Assembly: GCA_029931535.1 (NCBI GenBank)
Contig: JAQPZY010001692.1
Location: forward strand, 1,012,501-1,076,500
Length of the DNA stretch: 64,000 nucleotides
Direction of reading: 5' to 3'
From: Margaritifera margaritifera
Lineage: Eukaryota > Mollusca > Bivalvia > Unionida > Margaritiferidae
Of this stretch, positions 32,274-44,477 are shown in pieces (the first letter of the stretch is position 1; each line of letters opens with the position of its first letter). Made by a program: the position numbers and the translations under genes. The notes under the pieces were generated by a model, which was given only the letters and a program-made list of their open reading frames with translations, was not told where the DNA came from and searched no databases.

Positions 32274-34520
32274 TTCAACCACACATGGCTTGAACTGGTT
32301 CAAGTTATCCTCTCAATGGCAAAAAGGTCAGTCCATTTTTCCTGCCTCTGCCACCCTCCTCTTAGTCGAAAAAACAAGCTGACTGAATCTCTCTTTTTGG
32401 AACAGTTTCCTAACCTCCCAGAATATGGAAATTTGATAGGTGGCAGCCTGATTATTCTTGCAGATTTTAACTTTCACTTTGTCTGTCCTGGAAACCCATA
32501 CACATCAAAATTCCTAGATTCACATTCAACATTAAACAGTAAGTTAGCCAACGCACCCATAAACATGGTCACATTTTAGACTTTGTTCATCATAGACCTG
32601 ATGATAATTGTCTACACTCTTCATTGGTGTCCCACAAACTTGCATCAGATCATCTCTGTGTCATATGCCATCTTGATGTATCAGTTCCTAATCCTCCATC
32701 TTTGTTAGCTACTAAGAGAAACCTCCGTATGATTAATAGAACCCAACTAATGCATGACATCCAAGCAAACCTAAGAACTTTGTTGCCTACTACAGCAACT
32801 TGATAAGTGCTTGCGTTCATTGCTTGACAAAGATGCCCAAGCAACCAAGTGCAGAGTATCCATTCAGAAGTGTTCTCCATGGTATAATTGTGTTAGGGAC
32901 CAGCTTTGCACTGCTAAAAGAGAACGCCATAAAGCTCCAGCTGCAAAGAGCTCTTCTATATTACTAGCTAGCTACTGTCAAGGAACAAATGTACACCACT
33001 TCCAACAACCTTCTCCCTGGTCGAACTTCTGGACCTGTTTGCAAATTTCTTCCATGACAAAGTGCAAACCATTAGAGATCAGCTTGACAACACAATTTCA
33101 GTTGACTCATAGTCACCACACAGTTGTGACACAGAATTTCAAAGGCAACCTATAACATCATTTGAACCAGTCTCTATGGATTTCTTACATACAATCCTGA
33201 TGAAGAGTGCCCCAAAGTTGTGTGAACTTGATTGAATTCTGACATCACTGCTGCTTGAGTGCTTAGATTCAATATTGCCTTCACTAACTGATGTTTCTAA
33301 CCTCCCATTCACGTCAAAAATCTTTTTAGCAATTTACAGTCTGCATATCACCCTTGCCACAGTACTGAAACTGCCCTTCTGAAAGCAGTTAACGACCTTC
33401 TCTCTGCTTTTGATAGTGAAAAGATTACAGTCCTCACCCTCCTTGACTAGTCTCCAGCCTGTATTTGGCATTCGCAATACAGTGTTACTATGGTTCAAGT
33501 CATACTTAGTCGACAGGACACAAATTGTGTCCGTAAATGGAAAACATTCCAGCCCAGTTGATCTATGTTTTGGTGTTCCATATGGGTCTTTTCTTGGACC
33601 CGTTCTCTTCATTCTCTACACTCAGCCCCTCTCAAGTATCATAGATTGTCATCTGGTATCTCACCAGTTGTATGCTAATGACACCCAAATATACCAATCT
33701 AGCCACCCAACTGAAGTTGATTCTGCCATCAAAGGCGTAGAGAGGTGCATTTTGGATGTGAAGTCATGGATGACATGTAACAAGCTGCAGATGAATGATG
33801 ATAAAACTGAAGTCATTCTGATCACCACACAGACTTTCTCATTCCCATCCTTTACCTCAAACAGTAAGTGTCAGCAACACCTACATAAAATTCACACAAT
33901 CAGTGCAAAACCTAGGTGTCACTCTCGACAGTACTCTCATTATGCCAACATGTCAAGAACATATGCAAGGCTGCATATCTGGAGCTGAGACATATCAGCT
34001 CCATTCACTATTTTCTTTCAGTTGATGCCACTAAAACACTCGTGTGTTCCTTAGTATTCTATCGACTGGACTATTGTAATTCTCTTTTATCTGGTTCATC
34101 TCAGTATCTTCTACAGAAACTTCAAAAAGTTAAAACACAGCTGCTCAGATCATCCTTAGAGTACCAAGAACCGAGCACTCCTTCCCCCTGCTATGTACCC
34201 TCCACTGTTTACCTGTTCGCTCCAGAATCAAGCACAAAATCTGTTCTCTATTCTACATTTCATTGACTGCCTCCAGTCCAAAATACCTATTGGACCTCAT
34301 CCACATGTACACCCCTTCTAGATACTTATATTCCCATTTTCGACACTCGTATTCTTATTATTCCCACTATTAAAACGAAGTCCTATGTCCAATGTTCTTT
34401 GCGTACCAGGGCCTAGCTACCTGGAACGAATTGCCCGTTGAACTTAAACACAATGACACTGTGATCTCATTCAAGACTGCTTTTAAAACTCACCTATTTC
34501 AACTGCAAGAACAGATTTAA
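32274..34520 (+). pseudogene. LINE endonuclease (rest), reverse transcriptase and C terminus
   Basis: The endonuclease resumes (S-R-K-N-K-L-T, F-P-N-L-P-E) and reaches I-L-A-D-F-N-F-H, where G-D-F-N-F-H is usual. Reverse transcriptase blocks: S-T-E-T-A-L-L-K-A-V-N-D-L-L (33360s), a stop and deletion after L-T-L-L-D, then in the 33410-33988 frame F-G-V-P-Y-G-S-F-L-G-P-V-L-F and Y-A-N-D-T-Q. The latter is the active-site Y-A-D-D-T-Q with one Asp changed to Asn. The C terminus at about 34420-34520 reads A-W-N-E-L-P-V-E-L, then F-K-T-A-F-K-T-H-L-F, typical of CR1/L2. Non-functional. Confidence 0.9.
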
Positions 34521-34706
34521 GACTTAGCAATGTTTCCTTAGCTTAATTATTTTCAGCATGTGTTTTGTTTGTAATTTCATGGTGTTTGTTTTTGTAATCA
34601 AGTCCATATATATGTCCTCATGTGTTAAGTAATATTGTAAAGCGCTTAGAGCTTCTAAGGATTAAGCGCTGTACTAAGTCCTCATTATTATTATTGTTAT
34701 TATCTA
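34521..34706 (+). repeat. LINE 3' UTR and tail
   Basis: Contains taaagcgcttagagcttc and aagcgctgtactaagtcc, an imperfect stem-loop, and ends in tattattattgttattatc. L2-clade LINEs commonly end in short tandem tails like this. Confidence 0.75.
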
Positions 34707-35395
34707 AGGTGGTGTAACTCAGCCATACCAAGACTAGGTCATTGTGACCTGATTTTCACACTAGAGTGACTTTAGTTTTTCTGCTATTTATTTTGTTACA
34801 CAATATCTTGGCCCTACTTCACTTACAGTCATGAAAATTGGTATATTGATTCATAGTCATACCAAACCTAGGTCACTGTGACCTAAACACTGAGTTCGTT
34901 TTGCATTTTCAGATATCTGTTTTATGCTCCCTCAATATCTTGGACCCTGTTGCACCTACACACTTGGAAATTGGTATGTGAATGCATTTCAAGGAGAGTA
35001 ACATAACTATACCCATACTATGTTACTGTGACTTAATTGTCATGCTTTATTGAGTTAAGTGTTTGCAGCTGTTTTTTCATTACAGGCTCAATATCTTCAA
35101 CTTAATTTCATCTTGTTCTAATGAAAACTGTTTGTGGATGCATCTCAGCAGGACTAATTCAACCATACCCAAAGTAGGTCACTGTGACCAGATTTTTGTG
35201 ATTGAGGGATTTGTGTTTTTTCAGCTATTTATTCTTTACACCCTCAATATATTGGACCCTATGTTACCTACATTCATGGAAATTGATATTTGGATGCTTC
35301 TCAACAAGAGCAGCTAAGCAATACAAAAATTAGGTCACTGTGACATGATTTTATGTTTGAGACTTTGTTGATGCAGCTTAATAGGTAGTAATATT
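34707..35395. repeat. Divergent ~150-bp-unit array (right part)
   Basis: Units marked by tcttgg(a)ccct-like words at about 34808, 34938, 35088 and 35249 (spacing 130-161 bp), with gaaaattggtat and aggtcactgtgacc words. The latter is a near-palindrome. It continues the array at 25440-25964, from which it is separated by the LINE/DIRS stack. Confidence 0.8.
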
Positions 35396-35888
35396 TCCTT
35401 CTCCTGCATGATGTCTTATTCGTTAGCTTAAACTAAAAAGAAGCAGGTAAAGTGTTCAAATTCTGTCCAGACTGGGCTGAATCAGCTGTCATGGCATAGC
35501 TCTTTCAGAGGCTTTTAACTCTCCTTGCCGTGGCATCTATCCTCCATTCCAGTCTGCATATTGTCAGCTACTCTAAAATGTGCTTCATTTGGCGAGGGTA
35601 TTCTGTGGAACCCTTGTTTTTATGTCACCGTTGACAACCTAGCAAGACATAGGTATCACTTTTCCACCACAGCAATGACATGGTCAACAATGTTAAAGAT
35701 TTTACAAATTAGAAGGGGCAGGGTGGGGGGATACATCAACACACAAAGACAGGTAAGATACCAATAATTGGGAAATACCTGTTTCTTTTTTTTCTTCAAT
35801 TATACCCCAGGCATCTACTTTTAAGTTTTTAGCCTGCTTCGCTTCAAAAGAATTATTATTATGAATGAGAGGGCTGTATTTTGTAGAA
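35396..35888. other. Spacer without recognised gene
   Basis: No feature recognised. Confidence 0.5.
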
Positions 35889-36092
35889 TACCATCCATGC
35901 TCGGTTACAAGTAGAGTTCAACTGTAAACTGCACAGACCCAGATCTACTGTCACATAATGCGCCATCAGATCTGGGTCTTTGCAGTTTGTAAGGAGTATA
36001 TAGGAGAAAAAACATCATGTCATGGCAGATCTTTGTCAATGTTGTTTGTAGTTGGACTCAACTTATAAGTCAGTTTATACGGTATGTATGGT
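35889..36092. mobile_element. Double-hairpin MITE-like element (copy 2)
   Basis: Same plan as 11868-12086: outer ends taccat / atggta, hairpin 1 (gtaaactgcacagacccaga ... tctgggtctttgcagtttgt), then a degraded hairpin 2 near aacatcatgt / atgttgttt. More diverged than copy 1, especially in hairpin 2. Confidence 0.7.
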
Positions 36093-38125
36093 AGACAGCA
36101 TATATAGTTGAGTCATTGCCAGTTTTTTTTTTTTGGCGTTTCATGTCGTGGAAATCATCTGTGACCTGTTTACTCATTAAAAACTAATTTCTTTATCAGT
36201 GTCAGAATCAGACTCCTAAATATTTAATTTTTCATCTTTCATTCTTCTGGGTATATGATTTCTTTGCAAAGGAAAATGATACACCATGCATGCTTAATTA
36301 TGACAGACACTAAGATGACCATATTTACTTGAGTAAAATGCACATTCATCAGCTTGAAGGTTTTAATAGACCTAAACCTAGCCATAACAATATGTACAAA
36401 GAGATCAGGGTCTATGCTTTTTATTTTCCAGACATGATGCCTGGTATACAGGGGGAGATGTGTCAAATAGCATTTAGGGTAACAAATACTCAGATAATGC
36501 CAACTCAAGGTTATCATATAACAATTGTCTCAGTTTGCAGCTGGTACTAGCTAAGAGAGTGAAACAATATTTGGCTGCAGTCATGCATGGAGATCACATT
36601 ACTTCTCATTAAAATGTAAAGTCACTATTTTTTAAATATGTTTTCTTTTTTGTTATTATCGGCAGATGTGTGGTTTGGGGGGGGGGGCCAGTTCTTGTAA
36701 GCAATCAGTTCTACTTGTGGTTCTCAAAATGCATTATGATATTTAAATTACTTAGGGATTGTCCAACATTTAGTACTTTCCAAAGTGAGACCAGGATATG
36801 TATTAGCATATAATTGAGTGTATTCATTTCTAGTTGTGCAATTTCTAAGTTCAGACAAAAGGGTTGAGTGTCAGAAAAGTGATAAAGATATGTTATTCCT
36901 GACATCCAAGACCAAAGAAGAGCAAGGGAACAAATGAACTAAGAAGTTCCACACTCTGGGTCAATTGCAAAGTTAGCTGAGGCAGAGATGATTTTATCTC
37001 AGTGGCAACACTAATCATTGTTGATGGATGTAGGACAGATGCAAGACTCTGGGTACCAGAACTCAATTAATGTCATGACCAATCAGATATTTATATTGGT
37101 CAGTGACTTGGGAGGTGGGTCCTTTTGAGTAGGTTACTGACCAGTTAAGTTGGTGTAACAAAAATGAAACAAATTATGGACATTTAGAAAGGACACACAT
37201 TTTTTTTAAGATCTACAATGTAAGGGTGGTTTGAAAATAAAGTGCAAGTAGTTGGTAAGATCAGGAATGAGGTCTTTAACATCTAAGGTAAAAGTGAGAA
37301 CATAGAATTGTGAGTAAGAGCAAGCAAGAGGTAATTAGTTAACATCTGAAATGTAAGAAACATCTCAGGTGGACAACAGGTAAACCTAGTTATACAGTAC
37401 AATGTATATATGATAGTCACAGTGTGTAGAGTCCAGTTTAATATTCCCGATGATCCTGGACAAACCGACTAACACTGTAAACGCATATTCGGTCAAACAA
37501 ATTGTGAGGAGTAATTATCATCATCATCTTATAAACTTTTTATTTAAAAATCCAACTTGAATTGCAATGAATTCATCTTGTTTGCATAGCATTGATGGGA
37601 AACGCCCTGAAGTTGCAAGTGTGAATTAGAGGACAACTAAGGGGAAATAATACAGGACACTTATTTTATTACATGTGCATGTCTTGGATGGCTAAAAATA
37701 AATGTATCCATCGAAGAAGTAAATCAGCAGTAAATTATGTGTGGCAAATACATTTATTACATGGAAACATAGTTACTTTGAGATCCCAGTTTGTACAGAT
37801 TTTGACAGCTACCGAAGAAAGTTGACATTAAGATAATTAAGTATAAAAACATTAAAGGAAGTGCACTCTGTGCAAGAAAATCAAATGAATATATTACAGT
37901 GCCATAAATGTGGAAGACAAGAACTATTTCTGCATGTGACGTCTGCTGCAATTGATGCTATTTTTAGAAATGGCCTAATGGCAAGATATCAGTGATAGAA
38001 CATTATATGCTGTATTTTGTTTCAAATAAAAAGTTTAAACTAATTTTTATCTGTAAGTAATGAAAACATTCTGAAATCTGATTTTTGAAAGTGAAATAAT
38101 GTTTGTATTCTTGATAAAAACTGGT
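36093..38125. other. Spacer without recognised gene
   Basis: AT-rich with a G run at 36676-36687. A gatcagggtctatgc word at 36402 may be a scrap of the double-hairpin family. No coding sequence recognised. Confidence 0.45.
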
Positions 38126-40030
38126 AGAATGCCAATAGGACCAGGGGAGCTTCCACAATGGGCCTGCATCCATCATCCGTCATCCTTTGGCAGTTGTTTT
38201 TTAAACTACTTGGAAAAGATTCATGAAATTTGGCATGCAGTTTCATTCCAAGATCTAGTTGGTCCTGAAAAAAATGGTGCCGATCTAACATCACCCATGG
38301 CTGCCTTGGTGGCCATCTTGAAAATCTTGTTATGGGCACTTTTCCAGAACAGATGCTCATATTGACAATGGCTTTTCACAAAAAGACTTCTTACGACATT
38401 TAGATGGGCTTAAATGTAAATGGTGTCAATCTGACATCCAACATGGCCACCATAGTGGCTAGTTTAAAAATCTGGTTATCGCTGTGACCCCTGCACAGAT
38501 GTTTTTCACTAAAGGACTCCCTATGACATGTAGTAGGTCTAAAATGAAAAATGGTACTGGTCCGATGTCCATCATGCCCATCACTGCGGTCATCTTGAAA
38601 TTCTTGTTATTGCTCCATCTGAACAGATGATTGCATGGACATTAGATTTTCACTTAAAGACTTCATATGAAATGTAATTAGACCTGAATGAAAATTGTGT
38701 TGATTGGACCACCCAGTATGGCAGCCAAAGTGGTTAATTGTAAAAATCTTATTGTGACTATGGTATGGATGGTTGTATCAACACTTCTTGCAATATGTTG
38801 TTGGTCCTGTTTTAAAATGATACTGATCTAACCACCAAAATGGGTACCTTGGTGGCCATCATGAAAATCTTTATATGGCTACTTCTGAATAGATGGTTTT
38901 ATTGATATTGGGTTTTCACTAAACATGTATTGCAGGTCATGAATGAAAATGGTGCTGATCTGATTGCCAACATGGGAACTATCATGGCAATCTCAAAAAT
39001 CTTGTTTTCACTTCCTCTGGAAAAAAAGTCAACTGTAGTCTAGACAGAATATTGTTTTTAGCTCTGCAGGTTATAGACCAGAAGTGCTTCTGTGATCCAT
39101 CCATTTTCACAAGTTTGTTATCTCAACTACTCAAACTACTTGGAGGATTGCCATGAAACTTTACACACACATTCATCCCAAGGTCTAGTTGATCATAAAT
39201 GAAATGGTGCTGCTTGGATATCCAGTATGGCTGCCATAATGGCCATCATGAAAATCTTTTTATTGCAACTCCTCCTAAATGCATAGTCATATCAGAATGG
39301 GGTTTTCACTAAAAGACTTCTTATGATGCCTAGTTGGTCCTAAATGAAAATGGTGCTGATCTGACCACAATGATGGCCACCATAGTAGCCAACTTGAAAA
39401 TCTAGTAGTTATGACTACTTCTCCTAAATGGAAAGTCATATCAGTATGGGGTGTTTGCCAATAGATTTCTTATGGCGTCTAATTGTTCCTAAATGAAAAT
39501 GATGCAAATCTGAATTTCATTATGGAAGATAAATGGAAAACATACTTCCAGTAGAAAGAATGGACTTTCAAGGAACAAAGTTGGCAGCATTCTGGACAAG
39601 AATCTTGCTGTTGCTACTCCTTCTGATTGGATGATCATATTGACATATGGTTTCCACCAAAAGACTTGTGATGATATCTAGTTGGTCCTAAATATGAAAA
39701 TGGTGCTGATCTTACATCTAATATGGCCTCCATAACAGCCATCTTGAAAATTGCTTGTTATTGCTACTCTTGAATGGATGGTCAAATAACCATGGGATTT
39801 CTCAGCAAAAGGCTTCTTGTGATATTGAGTTGGTCCTAAATGAAAATGGTGCCGATCTTACATCCAAAATGGACTGCCAAGGTGGCCATCTTAAAAATCT
39901 TCTTATCACTCGAGAATATCAAAGCTAGTTTCAACACTCAGCAGATAAAATAAGAAATGATCTTATCTTGCATTCCTGGAAATTCTTTTTGGGCAGTAGG
40001 GCATCAGCCTCTTCGAGGGACTCTTGTTAT
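38126..40030. repeat. Divergent ~150-bp-unit array, about 12 units
   Basis: Units carry cttgaaaatcttgtta, aaatgaaaatggtgctgatc and tatggc(t/c)gcca words. The first word occurs at about 38312, 38465, 38593, 38740, 38859, 38993, 39250, 39399, 39742 and 39889. The array ends in cttatcttgcattcctggaa and gcatcagcctcttc, which recur at the end of the array at 48185-48730, so the two are copies of one defined repeat. Confidence 0.85.
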
Positions 40031-40284
40031 TAAAGAGAAACACTGGTCAGCCCTGAATCAACACTAACCTGATCTGGTGAGTGATTGGAAAATTCACTTG
40101 CTCGCTGGTCATTTTCACTCCTCATTTTGAGTTGGGTGAGTGAATTTTCAACCACTGATAGACTGACTATAAATGCTAAAGAATATATTGAGGTTTACAT
40201 GCTTTGAATACTACACTTTTCTTCTCTGAAAGGAGATTTTAAAAAATGCATCATCTTTAGTCTTGGATTGTGGTTTTTTGGATC

Positions 40285-40546
40285 AGGCCAAATAAAAAAA
40301 AATATGTATGGTTCTGGATACATTGAAGAAAAAAAATTAGGGTAGGTAGGTCAGTACAAATTTTCTACTCTGTTTTTTTTTTTGGAGGGGGGGGAGAGCT
40401 CCAGACTGATAATCCCTTTGTTAATTTTTGTGGGGGTTTTTTCGAATTTTTTTTTCCTTTTTTTCTTTACAAAAACAAATGTAGGGTCAGCAGGAAAAAA
40501 TAGGGTCGGTCAGGTAACCAGAACCACACACTTTTTTATTTAGCCT
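40285..40546. mobile_element. TIR element of ~260 bp (MITE-like)
   Basis: Ends aggccaaataaaaaaaaat...ggttctgg (40285-40317) and ccagaacc...ttatttagcct (40518-40546) are inverted copies. The interior has repeated tagggt(a/c)ggt words. No duplication identified. Confidence 0.65.
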
Positions 40547-40818
40547 CGGAGAGCATTCTGTGCCATAATATTGCCTTTTATAATTAGTACTAAACTATTC
40601 TTCAGAATGTCAAACATTGAACTTAATTTCCTGGTGGCCACAGAAACTTTGCCTCCTGATTACTGCCATTTAAATTTTGCCCCTTGCAGGCAATAATTTT
40701 GATTGGCCTTGAGGTCAAACAATCCTCCCTAATATTTGAATTAGCACTCTACCCTATTGGCTTTTTGTGACATCCACTCATGTTATTTTCTTACATTTCA
40801 TTTTTTATATATTTTCAG

Positions 40819-40931
40819 GGAGTTATTAGAAGTTAGCCATGAGGAAGGAAAATTAGCATTCAGATTGACAGGACAGATCACTAATGCTAATTACTCGATG
40901 AAGAAAGGAATCTTCTTGCTTTTCATTAATC
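40819..40931 (+). CDS. MLH1: MLH1 internal exon (equivalent of human exon 9)
   Basis: Single host-gene exon. MLH1 is the MutL-homologue ATPase that pairs with PMS2 or other partners in nuclear DNA mismatch repair. The exon encodes 37 full codons reading E-L-L-E-V ... [15 protein letters not shown] ... I-F-L-L-F-I-N. This belongs to the transducer part of the N-terminal ATPase region; the N-A-N-Y-S-x-K-K-x-I-F-L-L-F-I-N run is characteristic. Upstream is tatattttcag and downstream gtgagtcc, both good splice sites. The length, 113 bp, equals human exon 9; it starts with the third base of a codon and ends with the first base of the next, as in human. By eye 23 of 37 residues match human MLH1. 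No stop or frame damage. Neighbouring exons were not found, so both flanking introns are long. Confidence 0.95.
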
Positions 40932-41092
40932 GTGAGTCCTTCATTCATTTTGAGTCTGCCTATAGCTTGTATAAAATCTGAGTACTACTAAGATAATAAT
41001 TAGGGCCACTCACAGCGAAGTTGGTGGAGTACTATAGTAGTAACATCTGCCTATCTGGTTCTTTATCCATCTGTCTGTCTGTCTGTCCATCA

Positions 41093-41245
41093 ACAATTAG
41101 ATTTTGTCTGGGTGCGTTTAGAACTTCCCTATCAGAAGGCCACCATGTTGAGGCAAATGAACCATTGCTTTATATCAGACGAACGAAATTGGCTCTTCAG
41201 TATACTACCAAACTATCTTCTAATCCATCTACTCCCACATACACC
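41093..41245 (+). pseudogene. LINE reverse-transcriptase C-terminal relic (Jockey/I-like)
   Basis: The frame reads I-R-F-C-L-G-A-F-R-T-S, then V-E-A-N-E-P-L-L-Y-I-R-R-T-K-L-A-L-Q-Y and L-S-S-N-P. This is the post-reverse-transcriptase motif (G-A-F-R-T-S ... E-x-P-L-x-x-R-R) of LINEs that precede an RNase H or C-terminal tail. Only about 50 codons remain, just inside the intron after the MLH1 exon. Clade assignment is approximate. Confidence 0.75.
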
Positions 41246-43154
41246 ACTCCCTCGATAACTTGCACCCTGATGACTTCCAAACCTGCTTATAACAAGGGTC
41301 AGGCATGGATCCCATATTTTTTTTTGTGCTAGAAAATACCAATTGGCACCTATTTGTTGATCGTGAAGAAAATTGCGTTCGAAATTGGTAAATGAAACCT
41401 TGATATATCGCTTGTTTTATAACTGAAAATGGCGGTTAGTACCCGGAAATTCGAATCAACATCATGAAATTATCAACTTTTAATAAGATGTCATATATTT
41501 TGTTAAATTTTCTTTCCAAACAACATTCTCAATACACTGTAAATAACAATATTCAACGCAATTTCGATCAATGAAAATGTCACTAATGCCTACTGGTGGC
41601 AACATTTTAATAAATAAATACCAGTTAAATAAGTATTGTCAAGTGAAATTTGTGTTTTAGTTCTATCTTTTAGTTTGGTTTCAGTGTAATCATCATAAAT
41701 GCAATATGCCCTCTTGTATTCAAACATGAAAAATGTCGATATACCCTTACAGCTATGTCCACAAGTGTTTCCGTGAGAACCTAATTAAGTGCCGACTGTG
41801 TTTTGATCTCCAACTTGCAGAAGTATTTGTTGTGTTGTTTACACTCAGTTGAAAGCAGACCCTGCTTTGTATTATCACTTTAATTACATATCTTGTATCA
41901 AATCAAATAAAGGGGGTGGAATAAAGAAAAGTTAAAAGGCATGCAAATCGTACCTGCGTAAGGGTTAGCAGTCATGGTCGTGTGTCAGGTCAACTCATTT
42001 CAATTGATCAATCAAACACTGTTATAAATATTATTATGAAAGTAATATAATTAAACTACCTTATATTAGCCTATTCATTTACAAATGTGATCGAAGATAG
42101 CAAGGCAATGAAGCGAAAATGAATACTTGGTGAATAAAAATCATTTTTTCACAGATACGGTTCATTAGAGAAGCGAGTTCCAGAGTTTGTAGTGAAATTA
42201 AAATTCCTGAATTGGCACTCGGATTTCCTCAAGAATGATAAGAAGTTTCACTATTACTTGCAATGAAATCACGGCATCAATATTTAACTAATAGAACAAT
42301 AAAAAAAATCAAGTTTTGACATTAACGGTTGTTTTATTGAAATTTCATTATCTTTTCACATTCTCTTTCCACATTGAAAACCCTTGCAATATCTTGTATC
42401 TGACAGCTGTTTAGTATCCAAGATCTTACAGAATCATGATGTGTTTATACAATCTGGGAAATTATTCTGTACTGTTGGCTGCCAAGTTGTATATAAAGGA
42501 AAGGGTAGATAAAGGAGTCAATCTTCCCTGCAGTCACCTGTTTCTGAATGGAAGATTTTATATACCGACTTAAAATATTTTATAAATCAGCATGTTTGTC
42601 ATACTTGGCAAACTATGTGAAATGAAAACTCCACAAAGTTAAGAATATCAAACCCACTATTGGAGAGGGGCATCCCTCATATAGAACAAATTGCAGACAT
42701 GACATGTCATTGTGCCGATCACATATTTGAAACACATACCAGACTCATGCATACCTCCTGAATGGTGAACCTTGACCAGAGTGCATACCATGCCAGTGTC
42801 TGCTGATAGTGGAAACATTCTTGTCAACTGTGTCAACTTCCACCTTGTGAAAAAAGTATTTGACATGAACTGCATGAAGAAACTGTATGATAATGTACCA
42901 CCTGAGAAAATCTTGTACTTTTTGAGGGATTGCAGTTTTTACAAAAACAATTTGCCAAATGTTTGCAGGATTTTATGTTTTACCTTTATATTTTATTTGA
43001 CATACATTTTACAGAATTTTGACATCTTTCTATTTTGTATTTTGTTGTACTTCATGTTTACATTTATTTGGAACGATTTATCTTTGTTACGCACCTCTTG
43101 TAACAGGTTTACGATTTGGTTGGTTATCATTATCTAGAGGATGATCGACCGCGG
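41246..43154. other. Spacer without recognised gene
   Basis: AT-rich intron-like DNA. The frames at 42657-43137 (both strands) are not recognised. Confidence 0.5.
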
Positions 43155-44153
43155 TGTTATTGCCTTGATCGAGTATATAATAAAATAAATAAGAAATTTA
43201 TAGATGGGATAAATAGAGATCTGAGCGGAGATATAGAATAGAATAACACGAGCCACCATATGTGAAATATAACAATTTAATCAATTACATAAAACAAAAT
43301 GAAAATTGTACATGATATTTGAAAGATACACTTCTTTTAGAAATCAATTACTGAATTTCAACAAAAATGTAATTAGCCGATCTGTTTATATCAATAAGAC
43401 TCAGTTCATCATGGAATCGAGTGAACAATCGAATCAATTGCCCAGCATGCCTGCATAACCTTGTTATTGCCCGTCACTCCCAATTCCTCATTGCTGACAG
43501 GTCAGGGTTGATGTTCTCCCCTTTTGCTTCTCTCTCTCTCTTATCCAGCCTCTTTTTTTTGGTCATCAACTTAGTATGGGATGCCTCTTCTCTCTACCCT
43601 CTAAGTGGATACGTATATGTGTATCGATGGATGGGTGGGTAGGTAGGTGGAGCTATTTCCCTTGTGCTTTCGAGACTCGCTCGCTTCTACCGCCAGAATC
43701 GTGTCCCCCAACTTCCAGGCACCTGTCCCTTGAACAATTGTTTATACGAGAGAATTTCGGCTTATTCTGCTCAAAGTCAAGAACCTTCCGGCCTTTTGCA
43801 GGAAACTTGGACTGACTAAATTTTGCGAAATTTCATCTGGAAAAACACACCCCTTATTTAGCGTAGCCAATCTGGATTAAACATATCTACCACCTTTTAT
43901 AAATACACACCCATCGTCGTTAGCGTAACCCTCTAGATTTCGCGTGCTATTTAAATAATCAATTCTGGAAAATTTCAAAAGATGACAATACTTTAAATAG
44001 TTTTACAAATAGTCTCTGCATCCTTTCAACTTTGACATTTTCGAGACTGAGAATCCAAATTCACCTTGCCTTATACATCTGCCCGACCATTAACCAACAA
44101 ATGCTTAATTAAGAATCAATCGCGCCCCAAACAGGGACATTAAAACCATCACA
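43155..44153 (-). other. CpG-richer segment, possible solo LTR
   Basis: Bounded by tgttattgcc and ccatcaca (TG...CA), with a minus-strand tttataaaagg TATA-like word at about 43891 and more CpG than its surroundings. No target-site duplication was found, so this is a weak candidate. Confidence 0.25.
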
Positions 44154-44477
44154 GTCTAGTGATTTAATACAGTACCTTTCATCATAAATCTGATAAATCG
44201 TTACTTGCCACACTGACCACAGCAATAATGCACTCTACGAAGATACATCGGCAGAAATTTGCACTCTTACAATCTTCCAAACTTTTTGTGCAATCTATTT
44301 TGCATTTTTTGAACTTTGCCTTAATGCTGGCACCATATAGCAACAAGTGTGCTGAGTTGCTGTAAAACACTACTACATACATGCTACATTGGTTTCCACA
44401 ATAAAACTTCACTGGGAATAGTCAGATTTCAACAAATTTGATATGCAGCTTTATATTGATGGCACCTCAGTTATTTG
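44154..44477. other. Spacer with a short mollusc-style repeat scrap
   Basis: The segment ctggcaccatatagcaacaa (44330) to about 44390 is homologous to 11818-11870, next to the first double-hairpin element. No coding sequence. Confidence 0.5.

Larger units (their letters stand above)
25965..34706 (+). mobile_element. CR1/L2-like LINE, split by DIRS copy D
   Basis: The first segment (25965-26240) holds the start of the apurinic-like endonuclease. The second (32274-34706) holds the rest of the endonuclease, the reverse transcriptase, the C terminus and a 3' tail. The intervening 6.03 kb is DIRS copy D. Endonuclease reading joins across the gap (ending ...A-A-T-F, resuming N-H-T-W-L-E-L). The tail contains taaagcgcttagagct and ends in attattatt repeats, as in L2-clade LINEs. 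The 5' end appears truncated just before the endonuclease. Confidence 0.85.

Noticed and set aside
42657..43137. Overlapping open frames on both strands
   Set aside because: Unrecognised. The plus frame becomes an F/L/I-rich low-complexity stretch and the minus frame is its antisense; no splice context.
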